DNA of 64,000 bases from Bacteroidota bacterium (GCA_018266895.1 JAFDZQ010000059.1:1-64000), one strand, 5' to 3'; shown: positions 17,637 through 26,972, counted from the stretch's first letter. Made by a program: numbers and translations. Notes: generated by a model from the sequence alone, not told the origin.

Positions 17637-18926
17637 ATGTTAAATATGAGAATAGTTATTTTTTTCACCGTAGTTTTTCTGATACTCTTCGGACTTCAGT
17701 ATTTAGTTTACAGCACATTCAGAAATTTCATTAAGACAAAAAATTACAGTAAGAAGTTCAGCTTTGCAATTACTGCTTATCCTTTTATAATTTTTAACCT
17801 TCCTTTCTTATACTTAATAATTAACCGTATATTTTCATCCGATACACCCGAATGGGTAAGCAGGACAATTTTTCCTTACTTTTACATATTTCAAAGTGCA
17901 ACTGTTTTTATAGGACTTTATCTGCTTATAGGGAAAATCATAAAATCTCCTTTTTCTGTTTCTATATGGATATTAAATAAATTCAGCTATACAAAGAACA
18001 TTATTAAAAAATTCTTCAACAGCGAACCCGTAAAAAAAATTGATTCTTCACGAAGGACATTTATTAAAACTTCAGCTGCCTTCGTTTCCGGTTACGCTTT
18101 TGCCGGTGCTACGCTCGGAGTCCTTGACAAAAATGACTATGAGATCGAGAATATGAATATTAGAATTCCAAACCTTCCTAAGGAATTGATAGGAACAACA
18201 ATTTCACTTATAAGCGATATCCATTCAGGACCTTATATGGATGAAAATTTAATGAAAGAGTATGCTGATGTTATAAATGATCTTAAATCGGATCTGATAA
18301 TGATACCCGGAGATTTTACAAATTCCGATAAAAAGGAGGTTCATCCTCTTGTAAACGCCTTTAAAAGTCTTAAAGCATCCAAAGGAGTTTTCGGATCATT
18401 AGGCAATCACGATTACTTTTCAGATGCTGAATTTGTCGCTAATGTCATTTCAAATGAAACGCCGGTTAAGCTTCTAAGGAATAAATCCGAATTTATAAAT
18501 ATTAACGGCAAAGATTTAATCCTTTTAGGCTGCGAAGATACACGTCAGAGCGGATCCGCCTCCGATCCTGTATTAATGCGCTACTATAATGATACAATCA
18601 ATGATGCAAAAACAAAAGCTGCAGAGAAGAATTTAAATTTTGACAACCTTACAAAACTTGTTCTGTTTCATAAGCCGTATTTTTTTGAAGATATGAAAAT
18701 ACACAATCCCGATCTGATACTGAGCGGTCATACTCATGGAGGACAGGTTGTTATTGCCAAATTCGGAAATGTAAACCTCTCTTTTGCCGGTGCAGTCAGC
18801 AAATATATCAGCGGATTATATGAATCCGGTAATTCAAGAATGTATGTGTCCAGAGGAATCGGTAGCGTGGGATTGCCGATCCGGTTCAACTGCAAACCTG
18901 AAATCACTAAAATTACACTTATATAA
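17637..18926 (+). CDS. Membrane metallophosphoesterase (YkuE/YaeI-like)
   Basis: The 429-residue protein has an N-terminal module with four membrane helices (about 5-27, 41-62, 82-100 and possibly one more), then SRRTFIKTSAAF (138-149), a twin-arginine-like motif leading a further hydrophobic segment. From about 185 a calcineurin-like phosphoesterase domain follows with all metal motifs: LISDIHSGP, MIPGDF, GNHD and SGHTHGG. Related enzymes hydrolyse phospholipids or UDP-diacylglucosamine, an LpxH-like role; the substrate here is unknown. The twin-arginine motif suggests an extracytoplasmic catalytic domain. Confidence 0.88.
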   Translation: MLNMRIVIFFTVVFLILFGLQYLVYSTFRNFIKTKNYSKKFSFAITAYPFIIFNLPFLYLIINRIFSSDTPEWVSRTIFPYFYIFQSATVFIGLYLLIGKIIKSPFSVSIWILNKFSYTKNIIKKFFNSEPVKKIDSSRRTFIKTSAAFVSGYAFAGATLGVLDKNDYEIENMNIRIPNLPKELIGTTISLISDIHSGPYMDENLMKEYADVINDLKSDLIMIPGDFTNSDKKEVHPLVNAFKSLKASKGVFGSLGNHDYFSDAEFVANVISNETPVKLLRNKSEFININGKDLILLGCEDTRQSGSASDPVLMRYYNDTINDAKTKAAEKNLNFDNLTKLVLFHKPYFFEDMKIHNPDLILSGHTHGGQVVIAKFGNVNLSFAGAVSKYISGLYESGNSRMYVSRGIGSVGLPIRFNCKPEITKITLI

Positions 18927-18978
18927 TTTCTGTGACATAGTGTTTAAACAGGAAATTCCGGAAAATCTTACTGTTATC

Positions 18979-19031
18979 TCCGCCCGCCTCGCGGTATGCC
19001 TCGCTCAAAGCGTGCAATGCGGACTGGAATG
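18979..19031. repeat. GC-rich intergenic repeat
   Basis: The segment contains CGCCTCGCGGTATGCCTCGC followed by TCAAAGCGTGC. The phrase CCTCGCTnAAAGCGTGC also occurs at 30363-30379, inside another repeat-rich gap. It lies between convergent genes and has no coding capacity. Confidence 0.45.
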
Positions 19032-19074
19032 ATAAACTGTTTTGATTTTTCAAATATCTCTGTATAGGAAAAAC

Positions 19075-20043
19075 TCAGGGTGTATACTTTTCTACTTTAT
19101 TACTGACAGGTTTCTGTGTCATAATGTAATCATAAACCGCTCCGAGATCTTCTTCCGATGCCTGTCCGAAAAATGTCCAGGGCATAATTGAATTAAACTC
19201 ACCGTCTTTAACGGGAATATTCTGTGATTCAGGCAAAGTATAGCTTTTGAATTTTTTTATGAACTGATCTTTCGTCCAGTTTCCTATTCCTGTTTCCTTG
19301 TCAGGAGTTATATTTGCAGATCTAACTTTGCCTCCTTTAGGACCGGGAAACTCCACTCCTCCGGAAAGAAATTTCTCCTTTATGAATTCACCTTTTTCCA
19401 TCGGACTGTGACATACTTTGCATGCTCCTGCATAATATTCGCCTAATTCTGTTTTTTTATCTGCAGAAGGAATATTTTTAAACTGCGGTTCAGTAGGTAA
19501 TGTTCTGAAAATCAGATTGACTGGAAAATTAAATTTATGATCTTCCACTTTGTTTTTAATAGGTGCAAGCGTTCTTATATACGCTATTATTGATTTAACG
19601 TCATTTTCATCCATGTTTCTGTAATACATATAAGGCATCATAGGACCAAGAGGCTCTCCGTTTTTGTCCACACCCATAGTTATAGCCCTGAATATTTCAC
19701 CGTCAGTCCAGTTACCAATACCGGTCTCTTTATCTGATGTAATATTTTTCGCAGGGACATATCCCGCTTCTTCTCCGAAATCCTCTCCTCCCATACCTTC
19801 AGTTCCGGGTACTAATGGTCCTGCGAATTTGCTAAAATCTCTTTTTGAATGGCAGTCCATACACACAGCAAAACTGTTTGCAAGATATCTGCCTCTTTCT
19901 ATCATCTCAGGAGATGATGAGATCTTTATATCTGGTGCAGGAGGTACTTTGGGATATTTTGTCATAAGATAAGAATATCCGAGAAACATGAATAATAAAA
20001 TTGCGGAGAAAATAATACCTGAAATTTTTAGGAATTTTTTCAT
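19075..20043 (-). CDS. Diheme cytochrome c, membrane anchored
   Basis: The 322-residue protein has an N-terminal signal anchor (about 8-28) and two class I cytochrome c domains with heme motifs CMDCH (61-65) and CKVCH (about 208). Each domain repeats the NIT(S/P)DKETGIGNWT block, and methionines (PMMPYMYY; IMPWTFF) can serve as distal ligands. The arrangement resembles the cytochrome subunits of periplasmic dehydrogenases, but no dehydrogenase gene is adjacent. It probably carries electrons in the periplasm. Confidence 0.9.
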   Translation of the reverse strand: MKKFLKISGIIFSAILLFMFLGYSYLMTKYPKVPPAPDIKISSSPEMIERGRYLANSFAVCMDCHSKRDFSKFAGPLVPGTEGMGGEDFGEEAGYVPAKNITSDKETGIGNWTDGEIFRAITMGVDKNGEPLGPMMPYMYYRNMDENDVKSIIAYIRTLAPIKNKVEDHKFNFPVNLIFRTLPTEPQFKNIPSADKKTELGEYYAGACKVCHSPMEKGEFIKEKFLSGGVEFPGPKGGKVRSANITPDKETGIGNWTKDQFIKKFKSYTLPESQNIPVKDGEFNSIMPWTFFGQASEEDLGAVYDYIMTQKPVSNKVEKYTP

Positions 20044-20320
20044 TTAAGATGTTTTTTTACTTTATAAAAAAAGTTTTTAATTTCTTACAAGAAAAGTATG
20101 TTTAATTTTAAATTTATATTTAGATAACTGGAATACTGACTTATGATCAGGAGCTTTGCCCATTGAAATTTATGCTTCTGAGATTATCAGTAATAATTTG
20201 CAGTTCAAATATAATAATTATTTTTATTTTTTTCATTGAAATTTATTGATTATGTACAAATCAATTTACTGCTTATTGTTTTAAAATTGAGTTTGATTTT
20301 AACTTTAAAATTTAAAAATA

Positions 20321-20905
20321 ATGAAAAAAATTATCTTAGCTACTTCTAACAGTAATAAAATATCTGAAATAAAATCCATTCTGAAAGATGTACCGGACTT
20401 AAGGATTCTTTCCATTCAGGATTTTGGTGTTACTCCTCAAATTTCCGAAGATAAAAACACTCTTGAAGAAAATTCATTTAAAAAAGCTGTGTGTATTTAT
20501 AATATTTTCAGAATTCCTGCTGTATCAGATGACACGGGACTTTTTGTTGATGCGCTGGATGGTGAACCGGGAGTTCATTCAGCCAGATATGCAGGCGTAA
20601 ATGCTTCTTATTCGGATAACTGCAGGAAACTGTTTCAAAATTTAAAAAATATTCCTCCGGAAAACAGAAGTGCAAGGTTTGAGACTGTGATATGTTTTTA
20701 TCCTGATAATAAATTATTCAGGGGAATATGCGAAGGCAGGATTTCAAATGAACCAAAAGGAAAAAATGGTTTCGGTTATGATCCTATGTTCATACCTGAA
20801 GGTTTCGAAAAAACTTTTGCGGAATTATCTGACTCTGAAAAAAATAATATTTCACACAGATCCAAAGCATTACAGGAATTCAGGAAGTATCTTTTAAGCC
20901 GTTAA
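20321..20905 (+). CDS. rdgB: Non-canonical purine NTP pyrophosphatase, RdgB/HAM1 family
   Basis: This enzyme removes dITP, XTP and similar nucleotides from the pool by hydrolysing them to monophosphate and pyrophosphate. The 194-residue protein starts with ILATSNSNKISEIKSIL and has the conserved SDDTGLFVDALDGEPGVHSA block (about 67-86) and GFGYDPMF (about 148-155). The length is typical. It is a single gene followed by a convergent tRNA gene. Confidence 0.95.
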   Translation: MKKIILATSNSNKISEIKSILKDVPDLRILSIQDFGVTPQISEDKNTLEENSFKKAVCIYNIFRIPAVSDDTGLFVDALDGEPGVHSARYAGVNASYSDNCRKLFQNLKNIPPENRSARFETVICFYPDNKLFRGICEGRISNEPKGKNGFGYDPMFIPEGFEKTFAELSDSEKNNISHRSKALQEFRKYLLSR

Positions 20906-20926
20906 TCTATATATGCAGTTAATTAG

Positions 20927-20998
20927 TGCCCCGCAGAGGATTCGAACCTCTAAGAGGTGATTCGTAGTCACCCAGTTTATCCATTAGCTTAGCGGGAC
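20927..20998 (-). tRNA. tRNA-Arg (anticodon ACG)
   Basis: The reverse strand folds as a cloverleaf: acceptor GTCCCGC/GCGGGGC, anticodon stem GGTGA/TCACC with loop CTACGAA (anticodon ACG), T-arm AGAGG-TTCGAAT-CCTCT and discriminator A. The D-stem pairing is imperfect. CCA is not encoded. ACG is the wobble-edited (A34 to inosine) arginine tRNA. Confidence 0.93.
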
Positions 20999-21326
20999 AG
21001 TTTCGGAACTAAGTTAAAAGTTACAATTTAAAAGTTAAAGGTCAAAACTTAATTTACAAGTTCATATAACAAATCTGTCCCAAATGTTAAATATTTTTTC
21101 TTTAAATTCAATTATTGTGAACTGTATTGATTTATCACGCACAGATGACACAAATTTACCCTGATAGCTGTAATTGTGATTTTTAAAAATTTGAATACAG
21201 TCAGATAAATAAGGTGAATTCATTTATAAGCTGTGTGTTCTTTGAGAACAGTATTCTGATTTTATTTTTGCAAATCTTTTTAAATAGTATTTACAATTCC
21301 TTAAAACAAACTGCAATTTCAATATA
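20999..21326. other. Non-coding region between tRNA-Arg and esterase gene
   Basis: No gene is seen. The stretch is AT-rich. CACGCACAGATGACACAAATTT at 21136-21157 (22 bases; core GCACAGATGACACAAATT) resembles the ATCTGTG-type dispersed phrases at 42080 and 59350. The promoters of the two flanking genes should lie here. Confidence 0.35.
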
Positions 21327-21971
21327 ATGAAAGTAAAAGAGTCTCATATCAGAACAGTAAAAAATGCCAGGTATTTTACAAATGAACCTGTTAGTCTTGA
21401 AATAAAAGACTTCTGGGTTGTGATTCACGGATATGCCCAGCTTGCATCGGATTTTATTAATGAGTTTGATTTTCTTGATAACGAAAAAACACTAATTGCT
21501 GCCCCGGAAGGCTTATCAAAATTCTATTCAGGAAGCCGGATCGGAGCTTCCTGGATGACTAAAGAAGACAGAAAAACTGAAATTGAAGATTACCTTGAGT
21601 ATTTAAATGTATTTGTCCGCAATTTAAAAAATACTTACGATCTTTCTGCTGCTTCATTTAATCTTCTTGGATTTTCACAGGGAGTACATACTGCCGTTAG
21701 ATTTTTCATAAATTCTGATACCGGATTCGGTAAATTATTTCTATGCTCATCGGATTTTCCGAAGGATGTTGATTTGTCAAAAATCAAAGATAGATTAACA
21801 AATGCAGGTTTGTATTTGATTTACGGATTGAAAGACGGAATTATAAGTCAATCTGTTTACGATGAAAGTGAATTACTGCTTCAGGAAAATAAAATTAAAT
21901 TTATAAAAACTGAATTTGACGGAGGTCACAGAATAAGTAAGGAGAGCATCATAAAATCCTTTGTAAAATAA
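21327..21971 (+). CDS. Alpha/beta-hydrolase, phospholipase/carboxylesterase-like
   Basis: The 214-residue protein has an alpha/beta-hydrolase fold: oxyanion region WVVIHGYAQ (about 34-42), nucleophile elbow LLGFSQG (about 116-122, Ser nucleophile), an Asp in YGLKDGII (about 176) and the catalytic His in FDGGHRIS (about 203). There is no signal peptide, so it acts in the cytoplasm on an unknown ester. A hairpin terminator lies between it and the convergent sigma factor gene. Confidence 0.85.
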   Translation: MKVKESHIRTVKNARYFTNEPVSLEIKDFWVVIHGYAQLASDFINEFDFLDNEKTLIAAPEGLSKFYSGSRIGASWMTKEDRKTEIEDYLEYLNVFVRNLKNTYDLSAASFNLLGFSQGVHTAVRFFINSDTGFGKLFLCSSDFPKDVDLSKIKDRLTNAGLYLIYGLKDGIISQSVYDESELLLQENKIKFIKTEFDGGHRISKESIIKSFVK

Positions 21972-21972
21972 A

Positions 21973-22004
21973 ATAACCTGCACAAAAAAATCCGCGCAGG
22001 TTAT
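21973..22004 (-). terminator. Hairpin terminator downstream of the sigma factor gene
   Basis: ATAACCTGC and GCAGGTTAT form a 9-bp perfect stem around a 14-base loop. Read on the minus strand the hairpin is followed by TTTTATTTTAC, fitting a terminator for the rpoD transcript. It may also serve the convergent esterase gene. Confidence 0.65.
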
Positions 22005-22036
22005 GTAAAAAATAAATTAAATTCTTTAATTTGAAT

Positions 22037-22894
22037 TTATTGTCCTAAATATGCTTTAAGAGCTTTGCTTCTCGACGCCTGTCTTAATCTTCGTATAGCT
22101 TTTTCCTTAATCTGCCTGACTCTTTCACGTGTAAGCTTATATTTATCACCGATTTCTTCAAGCGTAAGAGGATTTTCCTTTTCAAGTCCGTAATAAAGCT
22201 TTACAACTTCCTTTTCCCTCTGCGATAAAGTATCAAGAGCTCTTTCAATTTCAATTCGAAGTGAATCCTTGAGCAACTGCATATCCGGCATTTTCATCTG
22301 CTTGTCAGGCATAATGTCAATAAGCTTTGTGTCTTCACCGTGAATGCTCGGAGCATCCATTGAAACATGTCCGCCGGAGTTTTTAAGAGTTTCCTGCACT
22401 TCATATACGCTCATATCAAGTTTTTCCGCGATTTCGAGTACATTAGGAATTCTTTCGTTTTTCTGCTCGAGCTCGCTCATAGTCTTGGCTATTTTGCTTT
22501 TCTGCTGAACTATATTCAACGGTAATCTGACAACTCTTGACTGTTCGGCTAATGCCTGAAGTATTGATTGTCTGATCCACCATACTGCATAAGAAATGAA
22601 CTTAAATCCTCTGGTTTCATCAAATTTCTTTGCTGCTTTTATGAGTCCGAGATTTCCTTCATTAATCAGATCATTCAGAGACAATCCCTGATTCTGATAT
22701 TGCTTGGCAACGCTGACCACAAATCTCAGATTGGCTTTCACCAGAAGATCCAAAGCTTTCTTGTCGCCTTTTTTAATTCTCTTTGCGCAGTCAATTTCCT
22801 GGATAACAGTAAGCGGGGTGGTTTTGCTTATCTCTTTCAGATAAATATCCGTAGACTGATTTTCTCTGGAGGTATACTGTTTGCCTAATTTCAT
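22037..22894 (-). CDS. rpoD: Principal RNA polymerase sigma factor (RpoD/SigA, short FCB type)
   Basis: This sigma-70 directs general transcription. The 285-residue protein is short, as in Bacteroidota, lacking most of region 1.1. It has region 1.2 ([13 protein letters not shown]), region 2 ([18 protein letters not shown] then [10 protein letters not shown], about 76-117), region 3 and region 4.2 ([20 protein letters not shown], about 247-266). Its ATG begins 1 nt after the stop codon of a PIN-domain gene, so the two are probably coupled. In turn this group follows rplW, so the sigma gene may be read from the ribosomal operon. Confidence 0.96.
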   Translation of the reverse strand: MKLGKQYTSRENQSTDIYLKEISKTTPLTVIQEIDCAKRIKKGDKKALDLLVKANLRFVVSVAKQYQNQGLSLNDLINEGNLGLIKAAKKFDETRGFKFISYAVWWIRQSILQALAEQSRVVRLPLNIVQQKSKIAKTMSELEQKNERIPNVLEIAEKLDMSVYEVQETLKNSGGHVSMDAPSIHGEDTKLIDIMPDKQMKMPDMQLLKDSLRIEIERALDTLSQREKEVVKLYYGLEKENPLTLEEIGDKYKLTRERVRQIKEKAIRRLRQASRSKALKAYLGQ

Positions 22895-22895
22895 T

Positions 22896-23360
22896 TTATA
22901 AAATTTTAGCTTTATTTAAAATAATTTCAGATGAATTATTTTTTTCTATTACATCTTTACTTATCAGTTTCAGTTTAAAGACCCTGAATAAGTTTTTGTA
23001 TCTCTTCGTATTTAACGTAAACATCGGTAATCGGGTTTCTATGCAGATTGCCGTGACAACAGCATCCCTGAAACTGTTATTCAGATTTGCAGATTCAATT
23101 TCCCTTAGCACATCCGCAATCGTCAGAGAGTATTTATAGGGAATTCCAAGAACACCTGTACCGTAAAATGAATGCTTTGCTTTTTCCAGCTGTTGTTCAT
23201 TTTCACAACCGTAAAAAATTTCAGACGCATTTAGTACAGAACTGTAACAATCGAAAAGCGCCAGACTTTTCAGGAGAAGCGAACCTTTTAATCTCTTCCC
23301 ATTTGTAAGATGGTCTAAATAAATATCAGTATCAAGAAATATTTCATATCTGCTTTTCAA
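22896..23360 (-). CDS. PIN-domain protein (VapC-like)
   Basis: This 154-residue PIN-domain protein has acidic active-site residues in [11 protein letters not shown] (Asp10 and Asp12), a glutamate in NASEIFYG (about 47) and an aspartate in FRDAVVTAI (about 119). PIN domains are Mg2+-dependent RNases, most often VapC toxins. The start overlaps the preceding 60-codon gene by 4 bp (ATGA), which is typical of vapBC pairs. However the genes sit between rplW and the principal sigma factor, an unusual place for a toxin, so a housekeeping RNase role is also possible. Confidence 0.8.
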   Translation of the reverse strand: MKSRYEIFLDTDIYLDHLTNGKRLKGSLLLKSLALFDCYSSVLNASEIFYGCENEQQLEKAKHSFYGTGVLGIPYKYSLTIADVLREIESANLNNSFRDAVVTAICIETRLPMFTLNTKRYKNLFRVFKLKLISKDVIEKNNSSEIILNKAKIL

Positions 23361-23539
23361 TTTCCAGAAATTTTTTCCGATACTTTTTCAAAAAAAGATT
23401 TACTGCCGATAGAACCTTCAGAATTGACTAAAAGCCCGATAATATTCTTATCGAGCTTTATTTTTTCATTTAAAATCTTTATTAAATCATTTTTAGATAA
23501 TTCGCGGCTGTCAGGGACTGTCAAGCATTTTTCCGGCAT
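23357..23539 (-). CDS. Small protein paired with the PIN-domain gene, possible antitoxin
   Basis: The 60-residue product (starts MPEKCLTVPDSRELSKND) overlaps the PIN gene start by 4 bp. It is mostly helical and charged. No AbrB, RHH or Phd antitoxin pattern is recognised, so the antitoxin label rests on overlap and size alone. It begins 45 bp after the rplW stop on the same strand. Confidence 0.55.
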   Translation of the reverse strand: MPEKCLTVPDSRELSKNDLIKILNEKIKLDKNIIGLLVNSEGSIGSKSFFEKVSEKISGN

Positions 23540-23584
23540 GTGAGGAACTTAATTTTAAGTCAGTAAGAAATCAGGAAAAGAGAT

Positions 23585-23881
23585 TTATTCAACATTGCCA
23601 AGAAAATCGATTTTATCTTCCTTATGCAAAGTTACGATTGCTTTTTTTCTGTCAGATCTGTAACCCTCAAATCTGCCCTTTTTTGTCATCTGTGACTTTT
23701 TTTTCCCTTTTTGAACAAGTGTATTTACGTTTGTAACTCTTACATTGAATTTCTTTTCAACGGCTCTCGCAATCTCTATTTTGTTTGAGTTCCTGCTTAC
23801 CTCAAAAGAATACTGATTAAGGAGTTCCTGAACTGCTGTATTCTTTTCTGTAATGATCGGTTTTACTAAAATTGTTTTCAT
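23585..23881 (-). CDS. rplW: Ribosomal protein L23 (uL23)
   Basis: L23 lines the exit of the peptide tunnel of the 50S subunit and is the docking site for trigger factor and SRP. The 98-residue protein has VKPIITEKNTAVQE at the start, FEVSRNSNKIEIARAVEKKF in the middle and YRSDRKKAIVTL near the end. It is 19 bp downstream of rplD. Unusually, rplB does not follow; a small gene and a PIN gene do. Confidence 0.95.
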   Translation of the reverse strand: MKTILVKPIITEKNTAVQELLNQYSFEVSRNSNKIEIARAVEKKFNVRVTNVNTLVQKGKKKSQMTKKGRFEGYRSDRKKAIVTLHKEDKIDFLGNVE

Positions 23882-23900
23882 TAAGTTAAAATCCCGGAGA

Positions 23901-24530
23901 TTAATTTATTAAACTTTTACAAAGTGGTTCAACTGCTGATTTCTGCAATAATATCAGTTTATTGTTCAGAAGATCATATGTAGCTGCTTTATCTGAAATC
24001 ATAACATTCAGTTTCTCCAGATTCCTGCCTGACTTATAGACATTATCATTTTTCTCTGTCAGTAAAAGCAGTGTTTTCTTATCATCAATTTTCAGAGACT
24101 TCATTATTCCGTAAAGATCTTTAGTCTTTGGAGAATCAAAAGTAAAATCTTCAATAACCATAATTTCATTTTCCTTTGCCTTAAAACTCAGAGCGCTTTT
24201 TCTGGCAAGACGGGAAGCTTTTTTGGGAAGCTTAAGCTTGTATGTATGAGGTATAGGACCGAAAATATTTCCGCCGCCTACCATAACAGGAGATCTGCTC
24301 GTCCCGCGCCTTGCATTTCCTGTTCCTTTTTGTTTAAAAGGTTTTTTACCGCCCCCTCTTACCTCACTTCTGCCTTTTGTTTTATGAGTTCCCTGTCTTT
24401 GATTTGAAAGGAATGTTCTGACTGACTGATAAATCAAATGCTGATTTGGTTCGATCTGGAAAACTTCATCAGGCAGATTAACCGTTTGTCCAGATTCGGA
24501 GCCGTCAAGCTTATATACTTTTAATTCCAT
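23901..24530 (-). CDS. rplD: Ribosomal protein L4 (uL4)
   Basis: L4 is a 50S protein whose loop reaches into the peptide tunnel. The 209-residue protein contains the tunnel-loop signature GGGKKPFKQKGTGNARRGTS (about 60-79) and GPIPHTYKLKLPKK. It starts 3 bp after the rplC stop, within tuf-rpsJ-rplC-rplD-rplW. Confidence 0.97.
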   Translation of the reverse strand: MELKVYKLDGSESGQTVNLPDEVFQIEPNQHLIYQSVRTFLSNQRQGTHKTKGRSEVRGGGKKPFKQKGTGNARRGTSRSPVMVGGGNIFGPIPHTYKLKLPKKASRLARKSALSFKAKENEIMVIEDFTFDSPKTKDLYGIMKSLKIDDKKTLLLLTEKNDNVYKSGRNLEKLNVMISDKAATYDLLNNKLILLQKSAVEPLCKSLIN

Positions 24531-24533
24531 TTT

Positions 24534-25154
24534 TTAATTTTTATAAATTTCTACAATTCCTGTCTTTGTTCCCGGGACTGCTCCCTTAATTAATATCAGA
24601 TTTGAATCGGCGAATATTTTCACGATCCTTAAGTTTCTGACTGAAACTCTGTCGCCGCCCATTCTTCCGGCCATTCTCTGACCTTTGAATACTCTTGAAG
24701 GATACGAACTTCCTCCGATTGATCCGGGAGCTCTCTGCCTGTCACTCTGTCCGTGCGTTCTCTGACCTCCGCCGAATCCGTGTCTTTTTACCACACCCTG
24801 AAATCCTTTCCCCTTCGAAACACCTGTAACCTTGACAATATCGCCTTCTTTGAAAATATCAACTTTAACCTGATCACCTTCTTTGAGTTCATCAGAATTA
24901 AAATCCCTTACTTCTTTCAGATGACGTAAAACCGGTGTTTTAGCTTTCCTGAATTTTCCAATTAACGGCTTCGTAGAATTTTTTTCTTTTTTCTCCTCAA
25001 AACCAAGCTGGACAGATTCATATCCGTCTTTGTCTTTTTTCTTTATCTGTGTTACATAACAGGGACCAGCTTCTATTACCGTACACGGAACAGCATTACC
25101 ATCATTTTCAAAAATGGTTGTCATGCCTATTTTTTTGCCTAAAATGCCTATCAT
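24534..25154 (-). CDS. rplC: Ribosomal protein L3 (uL3)
   Basis: L3 organises the peptidyl transferase region of the 50S subunit. The 206-residue protein has the start [15 protein letters not shown] and the central [19 protein letters not shown] loop followed by [15 protein letters not shown] (about 111-146). It lies 33 bp downstream of rpsJ. Confidence 0.97.
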   Translation of the reverse strand: MIGILGKKIGMTTIFENDGNAVPCTVIEAGPCYVTQIKKKDKDGYESVQLGFEEKKEKNSTKPLIGKFRKAKTPVLRHLKEVRDFNSDELKEGDQVKVDIFKEGDIVKVTGVSKGKGFQGVVKRHGFGGGQRTHGQSDRQRAPGSIGGSSYPSRVFKGQRMAGRMGGDRVSVRNLRIVKIFADSNLILIKGAVPGTKTGIVEIYKN

Positions 25155-25187
25155 ATTTTAAATTGTAATTGTGCTTTACAAATATTG

Positions 25188-25496
25188 TTATACTTTTATC
25201 TCTATATCAACGCCGCCCGGCGGATCTAACTTGGTTAAAGCATCAATTGTTTTGCTTGATGAATTAAGTATATCAATCAGTCTTTTGTGAGAACGCGTTT
25301 CAAACTGCTCTCTTGATTTTTTGTCCACATGAGGTGATCTTAACACTGTATAAACGTTCTTCTTTGTAGGAAGCGGAATCGGTCCGCTTACAATCGCACC
25401 TGTAGTCTTGATCGTCTTAATGATCTTTTCTGTCCATTTGTCAAGCAAGGTATGATCGTAAGACTTTAATTTAATTCTGATTTTTTGTGATGCCAA
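25188..25496 (-). CDS. rpsJ: Ribosomal protein S10 (uS10)
   Basis: S10 is in the 30S head and doubles as NusE in antitermination. The 102-residue protein has [14 protein letters not shown] near the start and [20 protein letters not shown] (about 38-57), both strong family marks. It is 54 bp downstream of tuf and leads the short S10 cluster. Confidence 0.98.
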   Translation of the reverse strand: MASQKIRIKLKSYDHTLLDKWTEKIIKTIKTTGAIVSGPIPLPTKKNVYTVLRSPHVDKKSREQFETRSHKRLIDILNSSSKTIDALTKLDPPGGVDIEIKV

Positions 25497-25550
25497 GTTA
25501 ATTAAGTTTTATTTATTCTTAAATAAATCCGGGTTTTATATTTTTTTCTC

Positions 25551-26786
25551 TTATTCAAGTATTTTTGTAACAACACCTGCGCCTACTGTTCTTCCGCCTT
25601 CTCTGATAGCAAATTTCAATCCCTCTTCCATTGCAATCGGCGCTATTAGCTCAATAACAAGCTTCTCGACATTGTCGCCGGGCATTACCATCTGAATGGT
25701 TTCCGGGAGATGAACTACTCCGGTTACGTCAGTCGTTCTGAAATAAAACTGAGGTCTGTAATTTGTACTGAACGGAGTGTGTCTTCCGCCTTCTTCCTTT
25801 GCAAGGATATAAACCTGAGCTTCGAATTTCTTGTGCGGAGTAATCGAACCTGCTTTTGCAAGTACCATTCCTCTTTCGATTTCATTTTTATCAACTCCTC
25901 TTAATAAAAGTCCGCAGTTAAATCCGGCTACCGCTTCTTCAAGTTCTTTATTGAACATTTCAGCGCCTGTTACAACTGTTTTCTTTTTTGCGCCAAGTCC
26001 TATAAGCTCTACTTCTTCTCCAACTTTCACTTTTCCTCTTTCAATTCTTCCGGTAGCAACAGTTCCTCTTCCCGTTATCGAGAATACGTCCTCAACCGGC
26101 ATAAGGAATGTTTTATCAATGTCTCTCTGCGGCTCAGGAATGTAAGAATCGACTGCATCCATAAGATCAAATATGCATTTTAATCTTTCGTCATCCACTG
26201 TAGATGCAGGATCAATACCCGCTTCCATAGCTTTCAAAGCACTTCCTCTTATAATCGGAATATCATCACCTGGATAATTATACCCGTTCAGAATATCCCT
26301 TAATTCGGATTCTACTACTTCGAGAAGCAGTTCAGCGTCTTCCGGTGTTTTTTCCTGCTGATAAATGATATCAACTTTGTTCAAAAATACTACAATTGCA
26401 GGAACGCCTACCTGTCTTGCAAGCAGAATGTGCTCTTTTGTCTGAGGCATAGCTCCGTCCGTAGCTGCAACTACAAGAATCGCTCCGTCCATCTGAGCTG
26501 CGCCTGTGATCATGTTTTTGATGTAATCAGCGTGACCGGGACAATCAACGTGAGCGTAATGCCTTTTTAATGTTTCGTATTCTACGTGAGCAGTAGCAAT
26601 CGTAATTCCTCTTGCTCTTTCTTCGGGAGCTTTATCAATTGAATCAAATGCTCTGACTTTGGAATGTCCCTTTTTTGCCAATGCCATTGTTATAGCTGCT
26701 GTAAGTGTAGTTTTTCCGTGATCAACGTGACCAATGGTTCCTATGTTAACGTGGGGTTTACTAGCACTATATTTTTCTTTTGCCAT
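25551..26786 (-). CDS. tuf: Elongation factor Tu
   Basis: EF-Tu delivers aminoacyl-tRNA to the ribosome as a GTP complex. The 411-residue protein has P-loop GHVDHGKT (19-26), DCPGHADY (about 81-88) and NKVD (about 136-139), then domains 2 and 3 ending [14 protein letters not shown]. It is about 10 residues longer than usual owing to an insertion around [14 protein letters not shown] (about 190-205). A strong Shine-Dalgarno (AAGGAG) precedes the ATG, in contrast to most genes in the window. It follows tRNA-Ile on the same strand. Confidence 0.98.
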   Translation of the reverse strand: MAKEKYSASKPHVNIGTIGHVDHGKTTLTAAITMALAKKGHSKVRAFDSIDKAPEERARGITIATAHVEYETLKRHYAHVDCPGHADYIKNMITGAAQMDGAILVVAATDGAMPQTKEHILLARQVGVPAIVVFLNKVDIIYQQEKTPEDAELLLEVVESELRDILNGYNYPGDDIPIIRGSALKAMEAGIDPASTVDDERLKCIFDLMDAVDSYIPEPQRDIDKTFLMPVEDVFSITGRGTVATGRIERGKVKVGEEVELIGLGAKKKTVVTGAEMFNKELEEAVAGFNCGLLLRGVDKNEIERGMVLAKAGSITPHKKFEAQVYILAKEEGGRHTPFSTNYRPQFYFRTTDVTGVVHLPETIQMVMPGDNVEKLVIELIAPIAMEEGLKFAIREGGRTVGAGVVTKILE

Positions 26787-26898
26787 TTATGATTTCTCCT
26801 TAAAGCAATTTATTTTTTAAAAATTAATTTAATATCAGTTCAGATGTAATGCAAATTCAATTATCCGGATTCTGTATCCGGAATTTTGTAAAAAATAG

Positions 26899-26972
26899 TG
26901 GGTCAGGGAGGAATTGAACCTCCCACCTCGTGCTTATAAGGCACGCGCTCTAACCATCTGAGCTACTGACCC
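26899..26972 (-). tRNA. tRNA-Ile (anticodon UAU)
   Basis: The reverse strand forms a full cloverleaf: acceptor GGGTCAG/CTGACCC, D-stem GCTC/GAGC, anticodon stem CGTGC/GCACG with loop CTTATAA, T-stem GGGAG/CTCCC and discriminator A. The anticodon at 34-36 reads TAT, specific for the isoleucine codon AUA. Most bacteria read AUA with a CAU tRNA modified by TilS, so a UAU tRNA is notable. It lies between fusA and tuf on the same strand. CCA is not encoded. Confidence 0.92.

Noticed and set aside
18784-19032. An 82-codon plus-strand frame
   Set aside because: It overlaps the end of the metallophosphoesterase in another frame and a GC-rich intergenic repeat.
26863-26885. Hairpin TCCGGAT/ATCCGGA between tRNA-Ile and tuf
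   Set aside because: It has no T-run on either strand, so a terminator call is not supported. It may be a processing stem or chance.
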